DNA of 64,000 nucleotides. It comes from Periplaneta americana. Its lineage: Eukaryota; Arthropoda; Insecta; Blattodea; Blattidae. The notes under the pieces are model-generated. The model was not told the origin of the DNA and did no database searches. It saw only the letters and a program-made list of their open reading frames with translations. The position numbers were made by a program, and so were the translations under genes. The stretch is from assembly GCF_040183065.1 (NCBI RefSeq), contig NC_091132.1, positions 157,330,102 through 157,394,101 on the forward strand, read 5' to 3'. Below are positions 1 through 13,068 of the stretch, piece after piece. The first letter of the stretch is position 1, and each line of letters opens with the position of its first letter.

Positions 1-589
1 TGATGGCATTGGAATATATGCCAAATAATCAACATTCCAATTTGTAGAGCAACTTGTATTTGAAGCTTTCCTCATAATGCATGACTTCTATTTGTTTGTC
101 TTGTTATGGCAGGTCTCACTATATTTAACAACTCTTCAAGTTTTTCAGCACTTTACCTAATCTGTTCATTATATTTAAACAGTGCTCCCATAATGGAATA
201 ATTGTTCTTTCTGGATATAGTTTTAGCTCTTCTCACAACAACTTCATCACTTGAATCGCAACCAGTAAACCACATATTAAAAAAATAACTACAATATTTT
301 GTTTTGATTATCTGAGAAAGGTTGTCACTGGTAACTGATAATATAGAAATCATCCAATCTTTAGAGTCTTGTAGCAATATTCCTGTTGAATACTAGTATA
401 ATCAACTAAATCAGCATTTTAAGAAACAGAATCACTTATGAACTGGTGAAATCGAACAATATTACTAGTCTGTGAACTGGTAACTACTACTTTACCCTTG
501 TAGTTTCTAGAAACACAGACCTTGTAAAAATTTTATTTTATAAATTAATATTACTACGGTAGTCCATAAGTTTCGAGAAACAGGCCCCT
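1..589. other. AT-rich non-coding stretch, no gene recognised
   Basis: I see no recognisable gene. One open frame on the minus strand (153-377, 74 residues) has ordinary amino-acid composition but no motif I can name and no splice context that I trust. It could be a decayed transposase exon or chance. Confidence 0.4.
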
Positions 590-2660
590 GGTCTAGATCG
601 AGAAGGCATTGATATCAGTCTTCAGTTTGAACCCAGTCAGGGCTACATTTGCCAAGTTCGATCTCCGACATTTAATTATTATTTTTGGCTACACCAGAGT
701 CACATTCGCTTCCATCGAATATCCGTCTTCAGTTTGAACCCAGTCAGGGCTATATTTCCCTAGTTCGATCCCAGACATTTAATTATTATTTGAAGGGCTC
801 ACAACCAGAGTTGACCAAGTTCACCTGTGATCAGTTTGTAGAGTAATACAATCTCGGATGAAGAAAACTTAGATTTATCCATTGCTATAACAAACAAAGT
901 CCATAACTCATTTGTTACTCCACAGAGGACAGCATTTCCTATGGAAGGTGAATGAAGACTCAATATCTCAGAACTATTCCAGATGAACTTGGTCCACTCT
1001 AGTTGTGAACCCCTATGACCCCTATGTAGGTATAATGAAATCGCTGGAAAAATCTAAAAACATGTATAGAAAATGAACCTCTCACTTTAAATGTCAGTCC
1101 ACTGTTGGAATCCACTGACGGCTATATTTCCTCAGTTCGAGTCCCGAAATTTAATTATCCTTTATTTTAGGTATAATACAATTGCTTGAAAAAAAAAGTA
1201 TGCACAATTACCCTCTCACTTTAAAGGTCAGTCCACAGTTTGAACCCAGTGACGGCTATATTTCTTTGAGTTCGAGCACCGAAAATTAATTATTTTTTTA
1301 TTATAGATATAATACAATTGCTGGAAAAACCTAAAAAAAAGTATACAAAATTACGCTCTCACTTTAGACATCAGTCTACAGTTTTTTTTTACCTTGGGGA
1401 TATAATTGAAGTGAATTTTTATGGCAGGCAGAGTAACTATCTCATGCCCCCATGTTTTAAATTGCTTACAGTGCACTTCATTAGAACCAGGTACCCAGCT
1501 TCGAAGCCGTTAGCTCTGTGATCTTACAGTATAATTATTTTCCCCTATTATCATAGTACAGGTTATCTAAGAAATTAGCAAGTTCTTTGTGATAGTAGGA
1601 GAGAAAGAGTGGGGGAAGGGAAGTGGTCCGCGGCCCATTTCTTTAGGGCTCATCCCGACATTTGTCTTATTACTCAAGGGAAACCACGGAAAAACCTTGA
1701 GCAGGATGAGGTGTCGTGCTGACGACAAGCCAATTGGCTACAATGGGGTCATGGGGTCATCAGTCTACAATTTCAACCCAGGGCGGTTATATATTCTCAG
1801 TTCGAGACCCGAAATTTAATTAAATTTATTACATTACTAGTTTTGACAACATCTTTGCTTGTTAATTTAAAATGGCTGTGTTATTACATTATTGTGTATA
1901 CAAGTTTTTAGATTTTTACAGCAATTGAATTATACCCCCAATAAAAGTAATTAATTTTCGGGGCCAGAACTCGGAAAATACCGGTATAGCCGTCACTTGG
2001 TTCAAACTGTAAACTGAGATTTAAAGGGAGAAGTTCATTCTGTATACACTTTATTTAGATTTTTCGAGCAATTGTATTAATTCTATAATAAAGAATAATT
2101 TAATTTCGGGGTTCGAACCGCCGACTGACATTTAAAAGAGAGGTTAAAGTGACAGACGTTCATTGTGTAAATATATTCATAGACAATTAATATAATTGCG
2201 CTTTTTATATACCTATAATAAAGAATAATTTAATTTCGGGGTTCGAACCGTCGACTGACATTTAAAAGAGAGGTTAAACCGTCGACTGACATTTAAAAGA
2301 GAGGTTAAGTGACAGACGTTCATTGTGTAAATATATTCTTAGATAATTAATATAATTGCGCTTTTTATATACCTATAATAAAGAATAATTTAATTTCGGG
2401 GTTCGAACCGTCGACTGACATTTAAAAGAGAGGTTAAACCGTCGACTGACATTTAAAAGAGAGGTTAAAGTGACAGACGTTCATTGTGTAAATATATGCA
2501 TAGACAATTAATATAATTGCGCTTTTTATATACCTATAATAAAGAATAATTTCATTTCGGGGTTCGAACCGTTGACTGACATTTAAAGGAGAGGTTAAAG
2601 TGACAGACGTTCATTGTGTAAAAATAATCATAGACAAATTAATATAATTGCGCTTTTTAT
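590..2660. mobile_element. Fold-back-like element: tandem repeats in inverted orientation on two sides
   Basis: The left side (about 600-1830) carries spaced copies of a module on the plus strand: a tract 'caattgctggaaaaa', then 'ctctcactttaaa', then 'cagtttgaaccca', 'gacggctata' and 'gttcgagtcccgaaattta'. Copies lie near 600-660, 715-780, 1060-1145, 1190-1300, 1310-1385 and 1740-1830. The right side (about 1950-2660) carries the same modules reversed, for example 'tagccgtcacttggttcaaa' near 1987 and 'ttcggggttcgaacc' at later copies. Long inverted termini built of short tandem modules are characteristic of Foldback-type DNA elements. No transposase is visible between the arms. Outer boundaries are approximate. 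Confidence 0.55.
2082..2660. repeat. Tandem repeat, about 130-161-bp unit, four copies
   Basis: Units start with 'ctataataaagaataattt' at about 2083, 2213, 2373 and 2534, so the periods are about 130, 160 and 161 bp. The longer units contain an extra tandem copy of a roughly 31-bp piece ('accgtcgactgacattta...gaggtta'), seen at about 2248-2310 and 2408-2470. The array is the right arm of the fold-back-like element. Confidence 0.8.
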
Positions 2661-3989
2661 GCCACTCTAGTGTCGGCTTCGTAAACTACGCCGTCAATTG
2701 CATACATAAAACCGTCAGACTTCTTTTATTATGGCAGTGCTTTTGAATCTCGTTGTACTTGCATGCGTGCAATAACGACCTAAGCAGGGACCGCTAAAGT
2801 TTACCATTGCCCGGTAACAACCAATAATCAGTGCGATGGCAATACTTCTAAATATGAATTTAAATTGGGATACCGCATTTTTCCTTTCTCCCATCCTACA
2901 GCATTTCGCTGCGTTTTTATTTATTTATTTAATCCACTCAACAATGTAATTACAGAGTAGATAAAATGAAAATAACAGTAGTAATACATATAATAATGGT
3001 ATTTAAATTTAAACAGTTACAATCCAATACTAAACAAAAGATATTAAGCAAATATTACATGTAAATCTCGGTTAACAAAAACAAATGTATTTACAGTATG
3101 AAGAAAACATGAAATGCAAATAACTAGTCACAGATTAGTAACAATAATACAAATGATGAGGGGCTAGACCTACGTTAAGTCAGAATTAGGAGCGAGTTCG
3201 TAATGATAATTGATATGCAATAATTTAAGAAGGAAGACCAAATATACAATATGCAAACCAGTTAAGACTTATTTATTAGTAAAATACTTATGGAGTGTTT
3301 TGAATGCTACCGCTATTTATTTCTCTCAAGAGTGTTACTATTTTTCTATTTTCCTTCTAATTACTTTATTCCACTGACTACTTTATGTTAAATAGGAATA
3401 CCTAACTTACCGGTACCTTTAAATACGCAATGATTCGATCCTAGAACTTTCCGTTTAGTGAACCACTATCATAGCCATTACCCTACGAATTCGTTAACGA
3501 ACAAACCCTTAAAAATTATATTTACACACAATTAACATCAAATACGTCCAAAGGTATTAAACATATGACTTTAGTATTATATAGTAGAACTGAATTCATT
3601 GGTTTTCTATTATTACACTTAATATGCCAAATTGGTCACTAATTAATTATTCTACTATTGTACTGTACAAGGAACCAATATGATAGCATTAGTACATTTA
3701 TCCACTACTAATTTTGTCACTATAGTCTACATAAATTAGGCCTAAATCGATTCACTACATTAGCCTACTTTCTTTACTATTCGTTTAATCTCATTGTGAT
3801 AAGTCAAATTTTCACGTTTGTATAAAACAATTTTTTACAAATGTAATCTTCATCTTACGATGTTTGGTGACGTATTTTTTGTACTGCAATGTAATCTGCG
3901 GATATACGTGAAGACATATAACTTAGGTCTATTATGTCTTCCAACTTTTTGATCGGTAAAACACCGACTCTTCCTTGGATAATACCAGT
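2661..3989. other. Intergenic AT-rich sequence, nothing recognised
   Basis: No long open frame, tRNA-like fold or terminal repeat pair was found. Only short A/T-rich runs are visible. Confidence 0.4.
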
Positions 3990-6028
3990 TAATCACGTAT
4001 ATCAATGTCAAAGCCGGCTAGACCGGCATTAGCTTCGCTTTCTGACCAGACAGTAACTTGTAACAAGAAAAAGTTAGGCAGATACTATGTTTTTCAGGAT
4101 GAGTGGTCAACAGAATGGACAAAATGGCTTCAGATGAGTGATGACTCAAATGCCGAATTTAGGTTATGTACCGATATACAAAGATTAATGTAAGATACGA
4201 AGGACAACGCGCAGTGAAACGTGTCTTTGAAGAAACAATATTAGGCCTACAGGTGGTTTGACAAATGTTAGCAGTCTCATATGATGTCCAAATTTTTTAT
4301 ACAAAAAGAGTCGAAAAAAATCTTGTGCAGCATACATAAGTTGTATCGGCTTACCATGGTCTTGTCCTCAGTGTAAGTTAGAATACTCAAGATTGTCCAA
4401 ATAAATTGCATCCAGAACTCACCTCTCATTCCAAAATTGCTTGCGAAATATCGAGTGTGCGCACGAAAGATGCCAGTGTCGTTGGGACTGTTTTGGGGCC
4501 ACATACTCAGGATTGACTCATTCAAGAAATAAAAAACAGTTATTGTTTCTTTTAGTAGTTTATATGGTCAAATTTAGGAAATAAAAGATTTTCCCTGTAC
4601 CAGTTACTGTAACCTCAAAACTGGGGACAGTCCTGGCGTTTTACTCTTCTATCAAGACGAAAATGAGTCCATTGAAGTAATCTCCAAATACATCTGAACA
4701 ATTTTAAATAGAAATGATTTAGAATTATCTCAAGTCGCAGTATATACGGTTCTTAATCATGCTTTAATTATGGAAAAAATGTTTCTGTGCATCAGAAGTT
4801 GTTGGCAGTTAACCAAAACATACCAATGACAAAATCTATCTGCCGTATTTTAAATAATTGTTTGATATCTTCCGTAATAGTTTTCAAATTTTTTCATTCA
4901 GAGGCATTTGTCATAAAGGTATGTAATGAATTTTCATCTTCTGCAAAAACAAACGAATTAAAACATCTTTTCGACTTTGTTCACCTGAAGTAAGTTATAA
5001 AACACTTCTGAGGCAGGTACCAACGCGATGTCTTTAATTGTACCCTGTGATTGATGAACGCGTCTTTCTCAACTGAAAGGCTATGAAGTCGTACTTCTTA
5101 TCTCAAAGGGAATAAGAGTGCAGCAGTTTGTTGTGGTGTGATTTTAGTGAAAATGGCGATGGCGATTATTCAGTTCATTTGTGCATTTTCTGGTTCCTTC
5201 ACAATGTACTAACTATTTCACAGAATCATATAACAGCTCGAACACAAGACATTTACATCGACTGAGTTGCATGCTGTGATGTAAAACTTGATATCTGAGC
5301 TTGAGAATGAGCAAATTGATTAAGTTTATGGAGTGAAGCCAATAAAATATATAAGTACTTGGGTGATTGAGATAAACAGAAGTTTCAGTCTAGTGCATCG
5401 CTTTTCTTTGACAAAGCTCTGCAATATCTTGTAAATGATATGATCTTGAATAGTCAAGTTTAAAAAAAGGCCTCTTTTGTGTTTGGAAACTCCGTTCACT
5501 TGGACGGCTCTTTGCAATATTTGTTACTGAGCTTCATCTCATCATTGATGTTGACAGATTGTATGAAGAGATTTGTACCATTAAAATTTTATTATGTTCC
5601 TAAATGAAAATGATTTGGAAACAAAACTGAGGTCTAGTTTCCAAAAAAGGTTTGCAATAAAAGTGTATAATATTTGGTTATTTCAAACCTTAAAATATTT
5701 GATAATACGAAATCTGTTAAAAATAAGGTTATATGAAAATTAAGAACCTTAACAATTTAAAGATTCAGAGAAAATAAACGAAGGTATGTATGTAATAACT
5801 CGGCTACATCAACATTTGGAACCGCTTATTACAGGATTCAAATGTGTACGAGTAATAAATTAATGTATATATGCTTTACAAAATAAAAAAAAACAGCACC
5901 ACACCGATATGAAGGTAATAGCTTTCTTAAAAACACAATTTCCAATACGTTTAACCCCGTCTTACTAGGAAACTAATATACATAAAACTCTTGATGTCAA
6001 TCTAATGTCGAAGAGAATGCAATTAAGA
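3990..6028 (+). mobile_element. Decayed hAT transposon (KIAA1586-like transposase), copy A
   Basis: The plus strand contains broken pieces of a hAT transposase. Near 4060-4170 a frame reads RYYVFQDEW...WLQMSDDSNAEFRLC, like the N-terminus of hAT-derived proteins leading into a BED-type finger. Near 4920-5110 pieces read SSAKTNELKHLFDFV and LLRQVPTRC (family form LLRHVPTRW), then LYPVIDE and KSYFLS, typical of the conserved middle of KIAA1586/ZBED-like hAT transposases. The part at 5530-6028 aligns with 35240-35720 elsewhere in this window. The element is interrupted at 6029-6036 by the Jockey-like LINE and resumes at about 17604. It has many stops and frame changes and is clearly inactive. 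Confidence 0.6.
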
Positions 6029-6234
6029 ATGATTTGGACGCACGCGAACCGTCGAGGTGATCGGGTGTATGTGCCTTGTGTTTTGATACAGTATTGATTT
6101 TTCGAGTGATTTAATTGTGATTATTTCAACCTGAAGAGTCAATATTAGTGTTAATTGTTGTTTATTTTGTTATAGTGTTGTTTAATTACTTAAAATAATG
6201 GTTTAATTAGTTTTTAAATTAACATTATTATCCA

Positions 6235-7803
6235 TTGATGCGAGTGCGTGAAAAACTTTCTTCAAGCATGGACACAGTTCAAATTAGTGGTTCTTCTGGA
6301 AATGAATCCGATTCTTCTGGTTTAGATCCTAGCACAATTGAACATGATTTTCATACTATGGTTGATCAAATGGAAACTGTGAGTAGCGATATAAATATTA
6401 ATAATTGTGGAAATGATACAGGTTCTCTAAACATTTCCTTGATGCCTAGTAACAAACAAAAGAAGATCAAAAAAATATTTGTGCAGCTACTTAAAAAATC
6501 ACTGAAAACTCTTTCTGCTAAGCATGTTAAGTTGACTCCTCTTGGAAGTAAAACTGTTACTATTTTAAATACTACGAACAAGAATGTTTCTTCAGTACCT
6601 AATCTGAATACAACCTTTTCTAATATGCAAATTAATAAGTGGCGGTGCACAAGCTCAAATACAGAAATAGCACAGAATATGACGTATTACACCAACATTC
6701 CAACTTAAAACAGATTTCAGCCCTTAGCTACGGAAGACAGTATGGAGGAACCTTCTGCAGCTTCTACACTTCAAAAGGAAAAAATTCCACCTATCTGCTT
6801 AAAGAACATTGAGAACTATCAGCTCTTATTACAAAACATACAGAATCATGTACAATCAGAATTTCATACGGAGTTGAAAGGTTCAATCATAATAGTATAC
6901 GCATCAACATCCTATGATTTTCGATCACTTTCTACTTACTTTGATTCAATTCATCAGCAATATTATGCTTATAAAAATCCCTCTGAAAAGAAATTTTCTG
7001 CTATTATTCGAAATGTACCCTACTCTCTTAGTGATCAAGAGATAAAAGTCGCCCTTGAAGAACTTAACTATCCAGTTCATAAAGTAACGAGACTCCTAGG
7101 AAAGAACAAACAGCCCACTCCACTTTGTGCGATAGAACTAGACAACAATGAACAAGGTAAATCAATATTAAATCTCATTCGCCTATTTTACAGTGTAGTT
7201 AAAGTCGAAATCAGACGCCAATTCAAAGAGATTCTTCAGTGTACAAGGTGCCAAAATTTTGGTCATACTCAGAACTATTGTCAACTCGAACCACGCTGTG
7301 TACGATGTCTAAAGGCTCATAATTTTTCTCAATGCCCTAATCCTAAAATAACACCGCCTAAGTGCGTGAACTGTCAACAACAACATCTAGCTAATTACAG
7401 AGGCTGCGAACACTATTTACAATTGAAGGAAAAATTCTCACGTGGTGTTCAGTTAAGACAAGAACAACGGACTCATATTCCAGAATCTTCGCAACCATTA
7501 TTTCAACGCAAAGTAAATTCTCAACATCAAGTAAATCCTTCAATGTCTCAACCATCTACGTCAAAATTTCAAGCAAATTATCGATCTAACACATATGCAA
7601 ATGCAGTGAAAGGATCCTTTGATCAGAGTCATCGTCGCCCTATAAATCAACCTGCTCCAGAATCTCCCTCTACATCTCTCTTAACAGATCTACTCTCTAA
7701 GGTTATCCCACACATCATCACTCTCTTGACTCCATTCTTGTCAGAAATTAGAGATTACTTTATCTCTTCTCTGTCATCTTACTTCCAGAATGGCAGCAAA
7801 TAA
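6235..7803 (+). pseudogene. LINE ORF1 (gag-like, C2HC zinc knuckles), one internal stop
   Basis: Two stretches in the same frame, 6235-6708 and 6742-7803, are separated by a TAA at 6706-6708. The sequence after the stop continues in frame (NRFQPLATEDS), so this is a single nonsense change in one ORF1. The C-terminal half carries a PRE_C2HC-like region and three knuckles: CTRCQNFGHTQNYC, CVRCLKAHNFSQC and CVNCQQQHLANYRGC (about 7243-7410). The first is a canonical C-x2-C-x4-H-x4-C; the next two are variant in spacing. In Jockey elements ORF1p binds element RNA and helps target-primed reverse transcription. The ORF1 end overlaps the ORF2 start by a few bases (ORF2 ATG at 7790). Confidence 0.85.
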
Positions 7804-9140
7804 TATAATTTCTATTCATCAGCTCATTATAATCAATTGGAATGCTGATGGTATTAGAATGGAACGATCTTCTCTGATTGCCTTTTTTGTCAACACACAA
7901 TATTATGATAGCCTGTATCACAGAAACTCACCTTCTTCCAAACGAAGTCTTCACTGTTCCAGGATATAAAATATACAGAAACGATGGGAATGCTTCAACT
8001 GCATCTGGTGGTGTTGCCATTTTAATTAAACTTAATATTACACATCATCAAGTCCTTCTTCCTTATACATCTGATATAGAAACAGTCGGAATCAAAATTA
8101 AGTGTGCTTATAAGCCCCCAAAATATTTGCTAAATACTGCATACCTTGCTCTTTTATTTCCCTCAGTCGGCTCAACACTCCTTGTGGGCGATCTAAACTG
8201 CAAACACACATCATGGGGCTGCAGAGTAACGAACCCAAATGGACATCGTCTTTACGACTGTATTAACAACCTTGGTCTCCATATTCTCGCACAAACTGAA
8301 CCAACACACTATCCGTATAATCCCGTCAACCTTCCTGATATCCTTGACATTGGAATTCAAAAGAATATTCATTTACCAACTTATATTGCATCATTAACAG
8401 CACTTGATTCAGATCATTGTCCAGTGTTGATTACTTTCCACTTGTCTCCTAATGTAACACCTCAAGTGCAACGTCTTATTAATGGTTTTGTTCATTGGGA
8501 TAAATTTCAGTTGACTCAAAGTTAGTCACAGAAGATCATCCACTAACAGCAAAAGACATTGACAATGATGTTCAACATTTTACGGACACAATATGTTCAT
8601 GTGTAAATTATTCTACATTGTGCTCCAAGCGGCCATTAACCCGCTACTACTTACCATCTTCCATACTCCAATTCATTAAGGAAAAACGTCGTATTCGTAG
8701 ACAATGGCAACGAGAGATGCAACCATGGCAACGGAAGAAGCTGAATTATCTCATACGATTAGTCAAGACAAATCCTGAACAACATCGTCTGCAGTCGTAT
8801 CAGTCTTACTTATCATCTCTATCTGCAGCTGATAATACTCTTTGGTACGCCAGAAAGCGTATTCTGCGCGAGCCAACAGCCATCCCAACACTTCGTGTAG
8901 ACTCTCAAATAGCCACAGACACAGAGTCGAAATGTAATTTGCTTTCAGCTCATTATCAACATGTATTCACCCCAAACGATAATAAAAATGAACAGACTAC
9001 CTCTGAATTTGAAGAAGAACTTATAGAAAATATTAATAAACCGACTGTGCCAGAGAAAATTTCCTATACTACTCCGCAAGAATTGTCTCACTTTATTCAA
9101 AGGCTTCCAAATAAAAAATCTCCAAGTCATAATCTTATAC
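7790..9140 (+). pseudogene. LINE ORF2, 5' part: AP-type endonuclease and linker
   Basis: The likely start is ATG 7790 (MAANNIISIHQL, then INWNADG). A frame change near 7880 leads to the main endonuclease frame (7878-8525): ITETHL, ASGGVAILIK, LVGDLNCKHTSWG, DILDIGI and SDHCPVL, which together give the metal-binding and catalytic Glu, Asp, Asn and His motifs of the exonuclease-endonuclease-phosphatase fold. A second frame change near 8521 leads to the linker (8526-9140) up to the RT-proximal motif NKKSPSHNLIP, where the hAT element has inserted. Reading resumes without loss at 16065 (NIVLKKL). The endonuclease nicks target DNA for target-primed reverse transcription. Confidence 0.85.
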
Positions 9141-9292
9141 CAGTGGCGGCTCGTGATAAAATATTATGTGTGTTCACAATTTTGTGGTTCCAAAATCGAA
9201 GAGAATTTGAAATTGTACGTTTAGTCTAATATGAAATGTCATGATTCCAATGTTTCACTATCGAAAAAACCGTATATAAATTCAAAACGACA

Positions 9293-9313
9293 TATAATAA
9301 TAATAATAACAAC

Positions 9314-9366
<53 letters not shown>
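9293..9366. repeat. (AAT)n microsatellite
   Basis: About 70 bp of AAT repeats with two AAC interruptions near the left end of the hAT-type element. Confidence 0.95.
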
Positions 9367-9369
<3 letters not shown>

Positions 9370-10859
9370 AACTCAGTCTTTCTATTTCCAATTTTTTTTG
9401 GTAAGCCAGTTTACCAAGTTCTTTACTGTTCCAAATTTCATTGAACAGAGTTCATTGTTTACGTTTGTTAATAATGAATACATACCACAGTCCCGTTATT
9501 TACAAACGCGTGTGTTCAGTAATATATTTTGATTCACAACACACTGATACACTATAGCCTACACCAGTACTGTAATCCCATTCGCATAGATTGATTGCTA
9601 TAAATACATGCCAATAAATATTATTCTAAAATATTATACACTACCATACAGATACTTACATTCATACCACCACCACCACCACAGTCAGCCAGCACGTGTT
9701 TGAAAGTCAAACTATGCTATTATGCCGACACTGAAGTATAGTAATTCACAAACTACACTCTCGTAACCATAGACAAATAAATAGAAAGACCCCCAACTCA
9801 ATGCATTACCTTCGACACGCTATTGACGCGACGTCAAGACACTTGGCGGCAAAACATCGGAACTACATCTCGTTACACATAGCGGCAGAATGCGGAACTA
9901 CATCCCTTGTTACACGGCCCGATCGGTATTACAGGTATCCGTTATGCCAACATTAGAGCACGATCGGTACTGCAGATACCTATTATACCAACACATACTG
10001 GCATTTTTCATATCGCCAAAGGAGTGTGTAATGGTTTATCAGTTTAAATAACATGTTTAACCATAATATTTATATCACATTTTTGTTCTAACATGTGAAT
10101 ATAAATATAATGGTTGAACATGAAACTGAAAACCATTAACACACTCCCTCTTTTAACACAGTCATTTAACCCTTTTATTAAATTAATTTATCAAATTTGA
10201 CTAATAAAAGTTTTTGCATCTTCTAGATCAAATATGTAATTGAGATACAAGATGCGAATAGGATAGGATACTTCTCTCCAAAACACCTTAAGCACTATTT
10301 TTAAATAATGTTATGTATCATGTATTGGAAGATAAAAACAAAGATTGACTTTGGAATATTGACTTCGAAGTTATTATTGGTCAGTTATATAATTATAATT
10401 CGCTCTTAATTTTTTTATGTCTAACATTAGCTTGAAAATAGTCATAAGATGTTTTGCTGTGACATAGTACAACGCACGTTCATAAACATTTATAAAACAC
10501 CACTTTATTTGTTTTACACTGTCAGAGCTGAACATCTATTTTTAAAAGTAACTGCCATTAGTTTAATATATGGATATTAAAAATCTAAGTAATCAATAAT
10601 CACCACTGATAAAGAATACAAAGAAAACTATTTGTCTACAACAGACATAAAATTAACTTAGACTTTTAATAAAAACACCATTAAGAAATACAAGTAAAAA
10701 AATTATTTTTCATTCTCTGATGTATAGTTGATTCAAAACACTCAACATATTAGAAAAAGTGCAATACAATTTATTAGAGATAAGTCTATACTTCGCAACA
10801 TTTCCTAATTTTGAGCTTTGATACTGAGTGTTTGATTTGGTTGTGGCCCCATTGCTCAA

Positions 10860-12000
10860 AATATGTTGTTGTTGTATTCTAATGCCAGGGGTTTGACAAA
10901 GTCATTTGACCTCTTGCACTCCAATATTTTTCGAAGATATTATCATGGCCAGCCACTGAAGCACAGATTTTAAGGTGTTCCGAATCCATTTCTAGGTTTG
11001 AGTTGCACAGTGGGTAGTTAGGGGACTGATATATTCAAATTCTATGCAGGTGTTTGTTTGGCCAAACAGTCATGGCCTGTTGTCAATCTAAATGCAGCTA
11101 CAGACGATTTTCGTGGTAAATCGGGAATTAACTGTGGATTATGATGCAGAGAGTTCCATTTTTTCCCTCGAGATTTGTGTTATCAAATTTTGTTTGTTGA
11201 AGTCTAAGTATGTAGATTTAATAAATCTTTTCACAGAGTAATACGTAGATTTAGTAACAGGTCTGTAAGTAGCAGTGCTGCCCTTCTTCGCTAAAGCATC
11301 AGCATTCTCGTTTCCCAGGATTCCACAATGGAATGGTATCCACTGGAATACAATTCTTTTATTGAGTGATATTAATTGAGAGAGCATTTTAGTTATTTCT
11401 GCTGTTTGAGATGAAAGTATGTATTTAGAGACTATTGATAGAATAGCTGCTTTGGATATAACTGTATTCTTAAATTTATTGATGTGGCATAGAAGATTCC
11501 TGAGACATTCGCTTATTACAATGATTTTTCCGTCAAAACTTGTTGTTCCATATCCAAGAGATCTATAAAGTGAGATGAGACAAAATATTGTACCATATTT
11601 ACTCTCTTCTTAGCTGATGTTATACGACAAGCATTCCATTATAAAAAATTTAGTTGCTTCTGTACCATTAAAGTAGTCCCGCCCAGAAATCAGATTGGGG
11701 GATTATTTTGCTGCATAGAATTGGAAAATATCAGTCTCCTAACTGTCCATTGTGCTACTCAAACTAAGAAATGGATTCGGAACACCTCAAAATCTGTGCT
11801 TCAGTGGCTGACCATGACAATAATTTTGAAAAATACTGGAGTGCAAGAGGTCAAATGACTTTATTGTCAAATGCCTGGCATTAGAAAACATCAACATATT
11901 TACTCTGGTAATGATAATATCTTTGAAAAATATTGTAGTGCAAGAAGTCAAATGACTTTATTGTCAAACGCCTGACATTAGAAAACAACAACATATTTAC
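10860..12000. mobile_element. LINE 3' fragment with RNase H piece, flanked by inverted tail copies
   Basis: The minus-strand frame 11139-11387 reads IVFQWIPFHCGILGNENADALAKKG, the RNase H C-terminal signature (family form WIPSHCGIxGNExADxLAK), so this is the 3' part of an RNase H-bearing LINE. The tail of the same unit (from 'gaacaccttaaaatctgtgc' to 'ttagaatacaacaac') reads on the minus strand at about 10990-10862. A second tail copy reads on the plus strand at about 11765-11886 and a partial third at 11920-11996. The fragment therefore sits between inverted copies of its own 3' end. Confidence 0.7.
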
Positions 12001-12340
12001 TCTCTAAAAATTCCAAATAATGCACCCAAATCTCACCAGTTGCAGAAGCTGCAGATTCGTATCGCTGCCACTGGACTCCCTCCTATGCCCTATAGATGAC
12101 ACAACTGAAATGCTCATTGTACTAGTAATTATTATTTGTATTTATATTACTATGTAATGTTAACTTAGGGTCTTAAAGATCGTTAGATTTATCATTGCCC
12201 TATATATTACAAAAATTATATTGCTTATAATGTAGAAGTCAAGTACTCTACTTTTTTTTTTCAGATGAATGAATGAATTCCCCTTATTTTCCTTCAATTA
12301 ACTGAAGAAATCAACTCATTAAACGAAATGAGATAACAAT

Positions 12341-12341
12341 G

Positions 12342-12379
<38 letters not shown>

Positions 12380-12477
12380 TTATTCTAGTACCGAGGTCAT
12401 GGAAAGCATGGGGCTCTACCTCCATGCTCCCCAAATGCCTTCTTGGCATGTTACGGGGATACCTTCGCCTTTTACCT

Positions 12478-12530
<53 letters not shown>
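12341..12530. repeat. Two (AAT)n arrays flanking a short LINE-tail-like piece
   Basis: Arrays at 12341-12379 and 12479-12530 bracket about 100 bp ('ttattctagtaccgagg' to 'cttcgccttttaccttt') that resembles the 3' terminus of a LINE or SINE whose tail is an AAT repeat. No coding potential: the polar poly-Ile/poly-Asn frames here are translations of the repeat. Confidence 0.75.
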
Positions 12531-12531
<1 letters not shown>

Positions 12532-12688
12532 GAAGTCCATTACCATACACTTGTCAACAAAATTAAACACAATTTTGTTAAAAGATAAAGACAATGAATG
12601 AATCACTCAATGAAAGAGAATACAGGTTCAAATTGATGCCACAGTGAAGTGCAATGAATGAAGCAATTATGTTAGGTGGTGAAAAAGG

Positions 12689-12884
12689 CTAATGTAAGTA
12701 GGCTGGTGATGAAGTGGGTCGTAGTTCTTGAGTGGGATACCAAGCATCCCTTGATGGAATGGCCCCTCTTTGTAAGTTATATCTGAAGTCACCGTTATAC
12801 TGATTACTGCGAAAATGGCTTGCACATATATAGGCCCTTCTGTAAGGATGAGGATTTTCTGCCACAGCTGCCCACATGTGGTAC
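12689..12884 (-). CDS. THAP-domain exon, C-terminal half of the zinc finger
   Basis: The acceptor is 'gattgtaacag' immediately upstream of 12884. The exon reads YHMWAAVAENPHPYRRAYIC, then ASHF, 16 residues on to GAIPS, and stops at 12689 (TAG). These are the second-half hallmarks of THAP: the invariant Trp, C-x2-H-F and the AVPS-like box. Joined to the exon at 13970-14099 the codon phase is exact (AG|G = Arg) and the finger becomes C-x4-C-x44-C-x2-H, within the family range. THAP domains bind DNA in host regulators and in P-element transposases. It lies within the hAT-type insertion. Only about 25 residues follow the THAP box, so the protein is either very short or continues by unseen splicing. 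Confidence 0.6.
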
Positions 12885-13068
12885 CTGTTACAATCAAAAT
12901 TCTATTATTATCTTAAAAAAATACACAAACCAGGGTTGGTATTAATTTAAATTAATGATTTAATCATGATGTAAATAAAATAATTTTCATTTTATTTACA
13001 TCAAATAATTGTTACTACTTAAATCACAGATTAAAATTAAATGCACCTAACATGATTAAGATGAGACA

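Noticed and set aside
12339-12533. Small protein of poly-Ile and poly-Asn
   Set aside because: Direct translation of (AAT)n arrays. The same holds for frames at 42854 and 55157.
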